Under the pieces are notes generated by a model. It did no database searches. It was not told where the DNA came from and saw nothing but the letters and a program-made list of their open reading frames with translations. Source: Dasyornis broadbenti (taxonomy: Eukaryota; Chordata; Aves; Passeriformes; Dasyornithidae). From it: 64,000 nucleotides of DNA. Below, piece by piece: positions 1 through 12,980 of this stretch. Made by a program: the position numbers and the translations under genes. Within the stretch, counting starts at the first letter, position 1. The number at the start of each line of letters is the position of its first letter. Location of the stretch: NCBI GenBank assembly GCA_013397935.1, contig VZRN01004720.1:506072-570071 (forward strand), given 5' to 3'.

Positions 1-839
1 CCTCCTAGCACTGGGCTGGGAGCAGTGTCCCCCCAGGAAATCGCTGCACGTGGCTCTGGCCGCTCTCAGGACATCCCATGTTCCCAAGACAACCCACAAG
101 GAATGAGCCCTGCTCTGGCTGCACCAGTGCCCGCAGAAAGGGGAAGGGGCTGAGCAGGCTGGGAGCAGATTTCACTGAAAAAGATCAGGCAGTGACTCTG
201 GAGGGGGCAAGGAAATTACAGGGATAACATTCGCCCTTTGCTCCGTTACTGAAGGGCTCCAGATTCCCTGGTTCTGACACAAAGTTCTGAACTGCACAAA
301 TAAACCCAGAAAAACTGGGACCCCTGTGGAGGAGAGAAACTTGGTGGGGCTCCATCCCTTTGGCTTTTCAGTCTCCCGAGCATTTCCTTCTCTCACCCAT
401 CTCCATCCTGCATCCAGCAGGTGTTTCCATGGCAACACCATGTAAAGCCATCCTTCCCTCTGACATGGGAGAAATGTTGAACGGCTGAAAACAATTGGCT
501 TGGGAAAACCTGGAAATTCAACTGAAAATAGGAAAGGCAATAATGGAAGGCGAGGGTGGAAAACTGCCCGGGGGCTTCAGAGCCTCGCGGGGCTCTCGGT
601 ACAGCCAAATGCAATTTGCTGTTTCTCTCTGCCTCTGCGGAGAGGCAAGCAGGGTCTTTGTTTTCTTGTGGGACGTGGAACATCCCCGGCACTTCTGTCC
701 CTTCGTTCAAGCCTCCTCTTTGCAGTAACCCTCCTCGTTCCATTTTATCACATCGAAATGGTTCGGAGTGACCCAGAGAGCCAGGAATGAGCAGCAGAGC
801 CCCGGATTCACCCCTAAGCAAAGGCTGCACTCGAAAGCT

Positions 840-1010
840 CATAACTCTTCCAGTAAATCGGTGTAATTTGTGCTCTGATGTCCTGCACGGCTTTACAAGT
901 GACAAATCAATCATTATCCAAACATCCTTTGATAATCAGTGTGGTTCCATTAATTATGATAAATGCTTTCAGCAGCTCCAGTCTGTGGATGCAATGCATA
1001 ATTGCTTGGG
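840..1010. promoter_or_regulatory. Candidate conserved non-coding element
   Basis: This is an AT-rich, non-repetitive block with closely spaced homeodomain-like cores: AATCATTATCC, TTTGATAATC, TTAATTATGATAAAT and GCATAATTGC. The call rests on composition only; no alignment was possible. Confidence 0.3.
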
Positions 1011-4000
1011 AATCGTATTACCCTACTTTTCTGCTCACATCCTCCAGCACAAAGTCTCCCAGAAAGTGCCACGCTCCGGCAGCTGAACGCAGAGTTTACA
1101 CAATCCGCCCTTCCAAGTGTTTAATTGGAGCAAATGCAGAGTCCATTAGCGTTACTGTTATTAAATATTAAGTAATACTCCTTGAAAAAGACCCATTACC
1201 GCTTTCCAAATTACAAACATACGGGAGGAGTGTCTGAGTCCCGGAGCCAGGGGACTCATGGCAGCAGCTGTTGCACAGCAACACGGCACAGGCGATTAGG
1301 ACCTCACCTAACGAGTAACACCGCATCCAATTGGAATTGCAGGGAAATTTAGCCTGGCAGAAGGCAATTACTGAATTCCAGATCTGATGGGGCTACAGTG
1401 CTGCTGTGTGCTTGGAAAGTGCATCTGGAATGAGTGGGAAAGGGCAGGGGACGAGGAACGTGCAATTCCCATTGGTCTTGAAGACACGAGAGGGGAGGGG
1501 GCTGAGAGGATTCGAATGGAAGCGAAAAATTCAACAAACGGATCAATGGCTGCATCCCCACGGGATTAACCTGGGGATTCAATGCCCCAACACCTCCCTG
1601 GGAGCAGGAGCTCAGCTGCCTTTTCTGAAAGAACCAACGTTTCTATCAAAACCAGGAGCTGTTGTCAAAATAAGACAATGGGAGTTTAGAAAAGGTTGTG
1701 ATTCTTTCGAATTCATGGAGAAGTGGCCTTGCTGGCAGGTTTTCCACTTGCTCAGGGTCTCTTTTTGGAGCAATTCCCATCTGTCACCGTGAGTGACAGG
1801 ATGCTGAACTGGACAGGTTTTTGGAGCTGTGTTTTTATTCTCCCGCACCCTAATGATCACAAGGAGTCAGATCTAGGATTTACAGCTATCATCAGGGAGC
1901 TTTAAGGGAGTTTTCCAGGGGATTTTGGTAAAGCAGAACAGCAACATTAATTGTCTGGGAAACCAAAAGCACATGTTCCAGTGCCTGTACAGCATCTGTG
2001 TTATTCCTGCAGGAACTATTGCAGGGAAAAGGATTTGGAGGTCAGTTTTAAGCTAGAAAGATCCTGGTTGTTTGAAAAGTAAAAGAAGTGGGCACGGAAT
2101 AAATATTGGGAGAGAGTAGAGCAGCACAGGGAAAGGAAGGAAGGGTGCAGAAGCAGTGCCTGGGGGAGGCACAGGGCAGCTCCTCGGGGCTCCAGCTGCT
2201 CCTCCTCACCTGGCACGGACAGGGCAGCAGAGACCATGGAGCAGCTTCACAAGAGCCTGGAAATTCAGCATCGGGGAAGACAAAGCAAAACAGGGTGCAG
2301 GAAGGGGAGGAATCAGGATCCAGCCCACACCACCAGGCAAGCCCCAGCAGGAACCTCCACAAGGAGACTCCTGTTGTGCTCGGTCCTGACGGGGGCGAGC
2401 AAAACGGCAGCTCTGGGGCATCCTGCTGCCCTGGGTGGAAGCACGGCAATGATCACCAAGAGAGAAATATTTAAAGCATAAAGATAAGCAACAATTCTGC
2501 TCAGAGAGCATTTCCTCCCAGAATTTAACTCCTAAAGACGCAATTTTCATGAAAATAATGATGGCTGTTTAAATTCTGAGTCTAAACATCCTGTTCCCAG
2601 TGTTTTGTACTTCAAGGCATCCATTTTGCAGGTTAAAGGATCCTTCTTGTTTGATGCACATAACAGAAGCTTTTGCAGAGGGATATTGAAAACCCCTCAT
2701 ATTTGTGTTTCCAGAACAGAAAGCCAGCACCAGATCAGAATAAAGGAACCTGAGTAGGCTCGAGCCTGAGGAGGCTCCTGAGGCACCTCCATGAGATTCT
2801 TTCTGCTGCCTTTGCCACTTCGTGCTTCAGGCTTTGACCAAAGCCCTTTCGTTTCTTCTTCACACGAGTTCTCCCGAGGAATTTGTGTTCTCAGGTCCCC
2901 AGTGATGCAGCAGCCCCTGTGGTCTGTCCCCACCTGCCCCTGTGCTGCCTCCAGGGATGTCCCTCAGCACGGTTCTAAGAGCTGCACAGCTTCATAGCAA
3001 AGAAGGGTTTAACCCTGTATTTTCATCAATTTTCCGTAAACCTCTTGGCATTAAAAGATCTGAAAATAAACCCCCTTTTATATTTGGTGTGGTTTTGGAG
3101 TCTAATTTAGAAATGGGTTGAGAAGAGCATTTTTTTCCTTTTTAGCCTTTATATCAGTCATTTTATCTGATATATGATAAGCTCAGATGAGTTTAAACTG
3201 ATTCATCCTATTTTGTAATGTTTAAATGTACTTTGCTGAAGCTCCATCATAATGTCACACACTTTTAAAATGAATAATTCATCCTGCCCACCTTTTCTGA
3301 AATGCCAAAAGGATACTGTGCCTTCCCAGAGAGAAGCAAATACCTTCACTAAAGAGTACACAAGGAAACAAAATAATTTAAGAGCAAATACCAGCCCCAG
3401 CCACAGCACCACAAATCTCAGTGCTGTGAGTCCTGTGGGGCAACACCTGAGAGCCCTGCAGGGTGGGAGGAGCGGCTTTTCCAGGGAGGGATCAGCCCTG
3501 CACTGGGCGCTGCTGGCTCTGCGCTTCCTGAGGACAATCAGAACCATCGGAGACGCAGGCGCAGGCACAGACGAGGCTCTCCCAGCACACGTCTGCGGAG
3601 CAGCTGGGCAAGGCATGGCAGCGATTTTATCCCCACGCTGGCAGCGTGCCAGGGAGAGCTCTGTCGGTTCTGTCTGTAGCTGCTGGCTTGTGTCCCTCAC
3701 CAGCAGCCAGGTAGAGTTGTGTCCGTTTGGAACCCAGCAGGGCTCGGCTCAGGGCTGTGCAGAGAATGGCACTTGGTGAGGAGCCAGGCTTTGCCAAGCA
3801 GAACAAATCCAGGGGTAATGACAGAAACGTGGACAGGTCCAAACAACAGGGAGCAGAGCGCGCCCCAGCTGCAGAGCAGAGGTTTTCCTGCTGCCAGGGC
3901 TCAGCACGTGGGCAGGAGCTGCTCAGCCTCCAGGGAGAGCTTCAAGCCCCTTCCACGGCCTAAAGGGGCTCCAGGAGAGCAGGAGAGGGACTGGGGACAA

Positions 4001-4442
4001 GGGCCTGGAGGACAGGACAGGGGCCAACAGCCCCTGCTTTGGTCACAGCCACTCATCTGCCCAGCAGGAACCGAGGAGGTTTTCTCTGAAAATGTCAAAT
4101 AAATCATTTTGCCCTGGGGTAGCACTGAGGGGAAGGCAGGAGGAGGGAGCAGGGCCATGTGCCAGGACTGCCTGGCTCCAGCAGCCCCGGGTGCCTCGTA
4201 GGAGCAGATTTCCAGCACAACAGAGCCCTCCGTTTGCAGCCCGAGATTTGAGGACCTAAATCTTCATTTGTGTTTCATAAATATTTGATGCAAGGGTATT
4301 TTTACTGAATCATGGAGAAGGCATGAGATGAACTCTGTGCTGGAGACACCAAAGGCATCTGATCACTTTGCTGAACATTTGCAGCACCCCTGGGAGCACT
4401 GGGTGCGATCGCTCAGCACTTCCAGGAGCAGCAAGGCAAGGC

Positions 4443-4525
4443 CAGCCCCGGATCTCGCAGCCCTGGTTCTCACAGCCCCGGATCTCACAGCCCCGGATCT
4501 TGCAGCCCCGGATCTCGCAGCCCTG
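4443..4525. repeat. 15-bp minisatellite, about 5 units
   Basis: Five consecutive 15-base units of the form CAGCCCCGGATCTCG, with variation at the last three bases and in one CTGGTTCT unit. Because the unit is a multiple of three without stops, it opens shadow reading frames on both strands. Confidence 0.93.
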
Positions 4526-4972
4526 CTCGAGGGGAGGCTTGCAGCAGGCCACCATCAGCTCTCCAAACACCTCATGAGTCTGGAAGAAATAAAAATCAAA
4601 GCAAACTAAAAAACCCCATGAAGCTCCGTAGTCATTCTCCACCAAGAGGCCCATGCTGCTCATCAAACATTGAAGAGCAGTCTGTGAATATCTGTAAAAA
4701 TGACCTCATTGTCATTCTTCAAATCTTCCCTTCAAGCCTCGGAGCTCAGTGGTGCTTGCAAAAGAACACCAGATGAGTCTGGAGTCCTTTGGCCACGTTT
4801 GCTCTTTCCCCACCGTGGTTTCACTCCCTGTTTGATGTGGCTGCGTTGCAAAACCACAGCGTTGGCAGAGCCCTGTCCTTTCCCCAGGCTCCTTCTGAAG
4901 GAATTTGTGCAGGGAGAGGGAACAATGAGCCAGATCCTTTTCACTCCCAGGGCTTTGTGCTGCTCCTGACAC

Positions 4973-5070
4973 CGACAGGGGCACATTCCACTGTCCCAGG
5001 GTGCTCCAAGCCCTGCCCAAGCCGGCCTTGGACACTGCCAGGGATGGAAACTCCAGAGCCTCTGTGGGCA
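4973..5070 (-). mobile_element. CR1 LINE 3' fragment
   Basis: The segment reads as the reverse complement of a bird CR1 3' region: a stretch around CACATTCCACTGTCCCAGG, then GTGCTCCAAGCCCTGCCC and GCCTTGGACACTGCCAGGG. The terminal hairpin and repeat end are missing or eroded. It is a short, non-coding, 5'-truncated remnant. Confidence 0.72.
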
Positions 5071-7117
5071 ATGAGCGCACAGCACTTCTCAGCAGTGGGG
5101 CTTTGTAAGTGACGGGAGGCAGAAACTCCTGTGCATCCAAGTGGTTGCTCAGAGCTCCGCATCCCGCTGCTCCAGGTGGCAGGTCTGGTCTAACGCTGCT
5201 CTAAGTGAAAAATGAGCTGTCTCATCCCTCTGAGGGCCAAGACACCCTCGGGAGGAAAATTGAATCTCCTGCAGCTCCTTTGGGAACGCAGCCCTGCTCC
5301 ACAGCATCCTGTCATCTCCATGCTTGTCTGGTCTGCTTAGGAGGGAAGCACTGGGGACCTGACTTCTGTCCAGAAACAAAATCTAAAAGGGCCCATATGG
5401 TGTAGATTGAAGCATTTGGCTTCTGGTTGAGCTTGGGAAGAAGGGACAGCAGCGACGTTTTGGATGCCAGCGAAAGCTCAGGGTCCAGCCACAGAAAATC
5501 CACTCCTGGGGAACAAGGCTTGTTTAATGTAACCAAACTCCCCTTCCCTGGCCTCGCATTCCTGGGAGGAAATGGTGCGTGGTATTTCTCTCTATCCTTG
5601 TCTATGTGACTGCACTGTGCTCTCCCAAAGCTGAGCATCCGGTCAGTGTGGAGATGTCCCTGTCCTAGAAACCCCATCCCTCCCAGCCCAGCACTGGTAT
5701 TTGTAGGTGGATGTAAGAGAAGTTTATGAATTTTGCGTGTCTTGCCAAAATCTGAGCACCCAAATGCCCAGCAGGGGAAGCAGGGCAGAATGCGCTGGTA
5801 AATGAACAGAAGGTGGCCATGGGGGATCAGGAATTCATTAACAGCTTTTAGGGCCAGAAGGGAAATTGTGATCACCCTGGGGCTGGCAGCAAGAGGCCAA
5901 ACACCCACGTTCTGCAGGTGTGTCATAGCCAGAATGAGCTCATGATTCATTGGCTTACTTTTCAAAATCGGTTGTTTTCCAGCAAGTTCAGCCCCCTTTT
6001 CATCATCATTAGTTTTTGGGTGACTTGAGGTACTCCTTTCCTCCATGCAAGGTTTCTAGGGACCTTTCCCAGGGTTTCCAAGAGATAATCTCTGCCCTAG
6101 AGGCCTCTCAGTCAGGGAGGAGAGGATTCAGAAGTGGAAGGTACCCACTGTGCAGATGAGAAATCAGGGCCCACAGTCTGACTCCTGAACCCTCCTGAAC
6201 TCTGCTCCCGATGCAGCAAAGCAAATCAGCATTGATTTAAGCAGTGCTTACAGTAAAGGAGGTGCTTAAGTGCTTTCCTGGATGATGGCTGGGCCACTGA
6301 GGGCCTTGATGGATCCAGCCCAGCACTTCCCTGTGGCTGTTAGGTCACTTTTGTTACATTTTGTTGTAATTCTGTCACTTTATGAAGAATATCAAGCTTT
6401 ATCTCTTACTGGCTGCCTGCAACAAGAAGCCAAATGAAACTCCTTAATGAGGTCTCACTGCGGAAATCTTCCCACCACCCGCGTTTTGGGCCCCTTTGAG
6501 CTCACATGCCCAGAGAAAATGCCCCTTGCCACACCTCAGGGCTGTGCTCTGCTAACAGCGAGTTTGACTTTGCGTTCTTGTTCCCTGGGACATAGAGCTG
6601 AACCAAGACAAGGGCAAAAGGTCTGAAAAAATCCAGTTACAGCTTCTCTATAAGCAATGATTCCATTTAGGAACTAGAAAGTCCTGTTCAAGAGAGAATA
6701 AAAGATCCCTTCCACAGGAGCACATCCATTGAGCAAGGCAGACACAGTTCCCTGGCTCGTGGGAGGATTTGCTATCTCTGTTGTCTCTTGTCACGCCCCT
6801 TCAGAGCTCATCTGTTGCTGATGGGTTCAAATTACATTTTTGGGGTACAAATACGCAGAAAATGAGCCCCAGGGCCGAGGCAGGGCTGTGACTGTGTGAG
6901 CTCAGAACTCCCCAGCTCTGGAGCCTACGTGACCGTGGGATCTCTGCCTCAGTGAGGGCTGTGAGTCACGCAGCTGCTGCTGAAGTAAGTTAATAAAAGA
7001 GAGAGGGGAAACATCCTGTTTTGTTCTTAATTCCTGTCATTGACTAAGATGCAGCCTAATTGACCAACCTTCTCTCCCTGTAGGACAGTCCATCATCACT
7101 TCCATGTGTAAAACACC

Positions 7118-7409
7118 CAGAATCGGAGAAATCCTGAGCTGGGAGGGCCCCCAGGACCACCCAGTGCAGCCCCTGGTCCTGCCCAGACCTCCCAACAACC
7201 CCAGCCTGGGCAGCCCTGGCAGCGCTGTCCTAATGCTCCTGCAGCTCTGGCAGCCTCGGGGAGCCTGGGCAGTGCCCAGCACCCTCTGGGGGAAGAATTT
7301 TCCAGAAATGTCCAAGCTAAACCTCCCCTGACACCGCTCCAGCCATGCCCTCAGGTCCTGTCCCTGCTCACAGAGAGCAGCGATCAGTGCCTGCCCCTCT
7401 GCTTCCCCA
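7118..7409 (-). mobile_element. CR1 LINE 3' fragment (CR1-C-like)
   Basis: This is about 290 bases of reverse-oriented CR1 3' sequence: AGAATCGGAGAAATCCTGAGCTGGGAGG at the 3' end, then CTGGGGGAAGAATTTTCC, TAAACCTCCCCTGACAC, CCTCAGGTCCTGTCCCTG and CAGCGATCAGTGCCTGCC. The order and wording match the CR1-C type tail I know from chicken. It is one of the longer copies here and carries no open frame of its own. Confidence 0.85.
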
Positions 7410-7845
7410 GAGTCATTGAATTCTGTTCTTTACACTGAAAAGACAATGGCATTCGAACAATGTCACCGCAATAACCGGCCCTGCTGTCCGATTGCCACAG
7501 AAATGCCGCAGATGTGGTGGGGCAGAGGCTGAACCACCCCTCAGCTCTCCAGCTGCTGTCTCCCTCCCTCAGCCATGTGTGGTATCGAGACTGTGTGTGG
7601 AGCAGAGCTAATTCCTGCTGAATCATTCCAAGGCCTTTTTCCTGCTTCTAAATGATCTTCCCCCCAGCTGCTGTGCTGCCACCAGCATTAGCACACAGCA
7701 TTTCTCAACCAGAACACAGAGCAGGCGAGTCCTCAGTGGTGAGGCGCTGTCAGGCTCTCGCTGGTAACGCCCTCTGCTCTGTGACCCCGCAAGGGAACAG
7801 CCCTGAGCATCCCCTTGCGTCCCCAGGGCCTGCTCACAGCTGTTT

Positions 7846-7985
7846 CATGGCATCCCAGAACGGTTTGGCTTGGGAAGGACCGGAAATTCCATCCAGAGGC
7901 ACCTTCCGCTGCCCCAGGCTGCCCCAAGCCCTGTCCAGCCTGGCCTCGGGCTCTGCCAGGGATGGGCAGTTCACAACCTCTGCAC
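7846..7985 (-). mobile_element. CR1 LINE 3' fragment
   Basis: The reverse-oriented CR1 tail starts with CATCCCAGAACGGTTTGGC and continues through GGCTGCCCCAAGCCCTGTCC and CCTGGCCTCGGGCTCTGCC to GGGATGGGCAG. It is truncated after about 140 bases. Confidence 0.82.
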
Positions 7986-10900
7986 AAGCGTTTACAAAAG
8001 TTACCTCAAACTCTCCCCTCGGCAGGCTGGTGCAGGTGGAAGCACCTGGAAAGGTGCTGCAGCCAAGGAGAACATCTCAGCCGCCACTGCAGGGTGGAAA
8101 AGGCTTTATCTGCTGCCCTCACTCTTCTCCTCCCACTGCCCAGTGGGTGCTGGGAGCTGGGACTGGGCACCTGCCAGCCCCACCCTGCAGTGACACGAAA
8201 GAAAACAGGAGAGAAGGGAAAAAGGCCTCACAGCAACCAAAGGAAGAGAGAAAAGGAGATTTCTGTGCTTGGCAACGAATGAATAATCATCCCAAATACC
8301 CTGCTTCACCCTAATCCCCTGCTGAGTCACTGGGTCCCTGTTGATACCCGGACTGGGTGACTCCTCTCTCGCAGCCTGCCAGGGAATTTTGCCATATGGC
8401 AACAAGGAGATTTGATTAGTTGACTGTTTCCTATTTGTTTTAATTAGTAGTTTATTAGCCATATGTTAAATTGCACATTTCAACCGCTCAGCAGCGCTAC
8501 TGGAAGTCAGAACGGGTCTGGATGGGGTTTCTGTTGTCTCCTGAGCCACGTGGGATTTGCTTTGGGTGTGAAGGCACCTGGTGGGAGGGCAGGGCTCTCT
8601 CCCCTGTCTCGCTCAACCTCACGGCATCTTTTCCCATCGCTCCTGGTTGTGCCTCATCTCAGCTGCTGCCTCTGCCAGCACCAGGCACGGGAGCAGCTCG
8701 GGCTCTGGCCGCCTCCCAGAGCCACTTGTGGCCTCAGTGGATGCCGGTGGCATTCCCAGGCTATGGAAGCTCAGCCCAGAGAAACAGGGACCTCCTGGGA
8801 GAGCTTCCCTCCCCAGGAGTGATTTGGTGTTGCTCTGTGTGAGCAGCAGATGAACAGGAGCTTGAAAGCTCTGTGCTAATCACGCTGCGGGGTCTGCACC
8901 TCTTTGTTCCTGCCTTCCCATCAATCAGCCAAATAAAAGTTAATGGGAAATAGATAAAGAAGGTCATAAACAGCAACAGCAGAGATTCATTTTAAACCTC
9001 ACTACAATATCCACAAGGACCTGAGAGCAATTTTCCCCCGTGCACGGGTTTTATTGCAGATTCTGGCACCAAGGGCTGCTGTGTGCTCCACCAGCACACA
9101 GCTCCTTCTAGGAACAGCTTTACACAAACCCCAAACACCATCCCGCTCCTTCACGGGGAGCCACGGCACAGGCACTTGCAGCAGGTGGCTAAAGACACCA
9201 TCAGGCACTGCTGGGCAACTCAGGAAACATCGCAGAGCCTTTCCCCACTGCCACCAGATATCAAAGCAACTGCACAGGAACACCCTTGCATTAGGATCTC
9301 TTGATTCCTGTGCATCTTGGGAATGCAGATTCCTGGGTGTTGGGGCAGGGCAGGAGCACCGCGCTCGCCGTGGCTGCAGCAGCTCCAGCGCTGGACAGCA
9401 CCACGCAGCCCTGAGCGCTCACTGCGCTAACGTTCAGAGGAGCAGGCTCCCCCAAACCCCACCCTGACCGTGGTGCCTCCCCACAGAACGAATCCCACCC
9501 ACCCCACACATCTGCTTTGCCGTGCAGAGCGATCAGGGACGCTCCTCCTGCGGCTCAGGATGCTCAGTTGTGTGCAGAGGCAGAGACAGAGACATCCAAG
9601 AAGGGATGGGGAGCTTCATGTTTACTCAGCCTGGGATACGAGAGATGAGAATGTCACTGGTCGTTAGTAAACGCTGACAAATGTGACAAAACACGGAGCT
9701 AATCCTTGGAGCCTGCTGGAACCAAATATTCTGTTGGGTTTGGTAACAAGTACAGATAGAAAGACGCTGCCTGGCCTCCGTGTAGCTGTATTAAATATTT
9801 AGAGTTACTTACTGAGTACACACGGGGTCTGAACTTGCAGCTGATCATTGGAGCAGGCAGGTTCTGGGGAAGAGCGTGGCAAGGCAGCCATGCCAGCAGC
9901 TCCGGCTGCGTGTGAACCACTGGAAGCTCCCCTTCGGCTGGAAAGTGAGACAAATGAGGCTGTGCTAGAGCACCAGATAAGAAAAGATGTTCCCTTTATT
10001 AAAAAATAGCAGTACATTCTTTACATTTAGCATAAAATCTGCTGTAATTACCTAGCAGTTGGAAAGCAATTTGCAACAGGCTTTATTGTTTAGCATCTGT
10101 ACCAAATTCTCAGGGAAACATCCACCAGGGAATAAAGGAAAATGAGATGTGCCACCGTAACTACAACATTCAAACACTTGCACAGTGGAAATTTCAGGGA
10201 GGCTTAAACAAGCTCCAGTGCAATTCTACTTCTGTGTTTCTGTTTTTGTTTGGTACTTAAAGGGCTCTGGCTTTGACTCCAGCTTCTCCTTGCCCTGTGC
10301 ACACACACCCACCAGGAATGCGATAATCCACACAAAACTGCTGGCGTTATGTGACAAAAGAAATGTAATTGTCAAAAGAAAAGCCAAGTCTATTGAAGCC
10401 ACAGAACAAGAAACATCCTGGCTGTACCAGCACCAGGACTCCAGTGTTTATCAAGCATGCCCCTCTTTGGGCTAAATCTCTACAATAAAGGGAAAAGGGA
10501 ATGACTGATGGCCTGCAAATTCACCACAGCACCCCAGCGCGACTGCTCATCCAGGGGAGAAAATTGGAGCTCACACAAGGTTTCGGCGATGAAGGGAGGC
10601 ACACTTTACTCCTGCTTAGCCTGGAATAAACCTGACCTCACTTCCCCACAAGTGAGACAGTCAGGGGAGCTGTGATGAAATAAATCACTTCAAGTTTGAA
10701 CCAGCTTTAAAAAACCAAAGACAGACTTCTAGTTGTGCATCTCCCTGAGGCAGGAGTGCACACAGGGAGCCGGTGTGGAGCTGTCTCAGGTGTTCAAACC
10801 TGTGCCATGCAGGGAGGGAACAAGAGCCTGATGCTCTCCAAGCAACTGCCCAGGGGACCTCCCCTGATACAGTGAGAATCAGGAATTTATCAGAAGCCTG

Positions 10901-11864
10901 TTTATTCCTTCTTTCTTTCCTTTCTCCCTGATTAAATAACATTCCTCCTGATTTAATTTTAGACCATCAAATAAGATAGGAATGTGTCTTTGCAAGGCAA
11001 TGTAAATTCTGTTCTGTTCCAGCCCGAAGCTAAACAGCACAAACAAATCCATCCCTTTGGGTTACGAGGAGCGAGCAAGAGCGCTTGGAATGAAGGAAAA
11101 ATAGCAAACTCCCTGTGTTTTGCTCCCATGCAGTGCCAGAACTCGGCCTTGTTTGCTGCCCTGCATGTCCCCGCCCAATGAGGCTGCGAGCCCTGCAGCC
11201 CCGGGCAGGTTTTGATTCCCGCAAATGCCCAGGATTAGACGTGCACGTCTTTAAGCTCCACAGGCTGAATTGTGCTCAGCGTGACTGCACGGATCCAAAC
11301 GAGAGCAGAGCTGATTCTGGGTGTTTACAGGACCCCGCAATTTGCTTTAACACGCTGCCTTCTGATGGGAGGCGGTGCCGCGCCGAGGAAGTTAATGGCC
11401 GTGTCCTCTCTCACATCACAGCAAAGCACACTCCAGTAGGGAAATCAAAGCTGTATTATTAGGCAAAATAATTCCCTCGTTCAAGGGAAAAAAGGACAAA
11501 TTCAACTGATGTTCAGAGCAATGGAATGATCTGTGAGTGGAAGGAGGCAGTGTGGATGTGATGACAAGAGGGATGAGGCTCTGTGCTCTACGGGTTGGTA
11601 GGAAAGCCAGGAATAATAAAGAGCAAGGAGAATCAGACAGACATTTACAAAAATCCTAGACTTTATTCAATGAATTATTTAAAATCTATTTCTGATCTGG
11701 AACAGGAGGTCACTCAATCTCTGGAAGGGAGCAACGGGAGCCCCATCACTTCTGCCATTCCCAACTGCAATGAGCAAAGAGTCAGGAAATGCAGGGCACA
11801 CAACCCTCACCCTGAGCTCCAGGACAGCACTGTGTGACCTCAGGAGATTTCTCCTCTTTCCAGT

Positions 11865-12031
11865 ATCACTGAATCATGGAATCTCAGAATGGTTTGGGTT
11901 GAAGGGACCTTAAAACTCATCCAGCTCCAGCCCCTGCCATGGCAGGGCCACCTTCCACCGTCCCAGGCTGCTCCAAGCCCCGTCCAAACTGGCCTTGGGC
12001 ACTGCCAGGGATGGGGCAGCCGCAGCTTCTC
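11865..12031 (-). mobile_element. CR1 LINE 3' fragment
   Basis: This is a clear reverse-oriented CR1 tail: AATCATGGAATCTCAGAATGG, GGTTTGGGTTGAAGGGACC, CCAGGCTGCTCCAAGCCCC and CTTGGGCACTGCCAGGGATGG. The GAATCAT-type terminal repeat marks the element's 3' end on the left. Confidence 0.9.
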
Positions 12032-12835
12032 CCACTCTCATTCAATGGCAGCAATTTCACGTCTCTGGGAAGAAGGGAAAAGCTTCAAGCATGAAATGAT
12101 TACATTTTGTACATTACACCCTGATAGAAGCTAAAAATAGACTCTGACAGTTGCTAAGTGCGTTTCAAATGGCTTTCCTTAGAGGTAAAAATGGGATTTA
12201 TTTGAAAAAGCAGAGGGTGGGATTTATAAGATCACATCTTGGGAAAGAGCTGAGCAGGAAATCACCAGCTGTGGGAATGGAAGGAGCGGGGACTTGGCCG
12301 TTCCTTTTGCCTTGGCAGAGAGGGCAGGAGGGGCTGGCTGAGGTTGTTCAGGGCTCCCGTGCCCTCCATGAAGAGCAGACGTGGAAACTCCTGGCCCTTC
12401 TCATCCTCTCGCTTCACACAAAACCTCAGGGCTCCTCCAGGTCCTGCCACACCACGGGACAAAGCCAAAATTCCTGCACTGGCTCCAGGAGCCTCACTCA
12501 GGAAAGGGAAGCACAGAGCCCCACATCAGCCACTTCCCCTTTTTCTACACCTGGCTGGAGCATCTGGGGCTCTGGGACAGGAAAACTTCCAGCTTTAGCC
12601 CAATCCTGGGGTTGGAGCTCAGGTGCTGCCTGGCCAGGGAAGCCTCAGCACTCTGAGGATGGGAGCAGCTCTCGAGCTTCCACACAGCCCAGCTCCAGGC
12701 CGTGGTTCCTTCCTGTTCATCCCCTTGGCGTCACGGGTTCCGTGGGGAAGGGCACAAGGGGAGCAAAGCCAGGCAGGTCACTGCAGCTGGCGCAGCCTGG
12801 GCAGGTGAAGCCTCCTTGCCTTTCTCCAGGATCTC

Positions 12836-12980
12836 AAACACTGAACTATTTCAGAAAACTGCCGTTCTCATTAGAGCACTGTGGTTATCATTTTCTAATT
12901 AAGAAAATGAACTGTTATTATAAAGATTAAGAGTTGTAATTGAAAGACATCTGATGTCAGAACGATTTTGGAGACACTCT
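12836..12980. promoter_or_regulatory. Candidate conserved element with inverted repeat
   Basis: An AT-rich block contains a 21-base inverted repeat at 12889-12909: arms CATTTTCT and AGAAAATG around AATTA. A TAATTA-type core in a symmetrical setting suggests a homeodomain dimer site. This is inference from sequence. Confidence 0.3.

Noticed and set aside
1..500. Upstream KCND3 coding exon (T1 to pore) at the window start
   Set aside because: No Kv-type sequence in any frame; the exon must lie further upstream.
5312..6046. 244-codon open frame on the - strand
   Set aside because: Longer than most chance frames, but no recognisable domain, no splice or promoter context, and no codon pattern that stands out. 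A protein search with no hit in other birds would confirm rejection.
12151..12930. 259-codon open frame on the + strand
   Set aside because: No domain, signal or family resemblance; composition shifts along its length; it lies in a GC-rich intronic stretch with other overlapping open frames. Homology search or transcript evidence would be needed to revive it.
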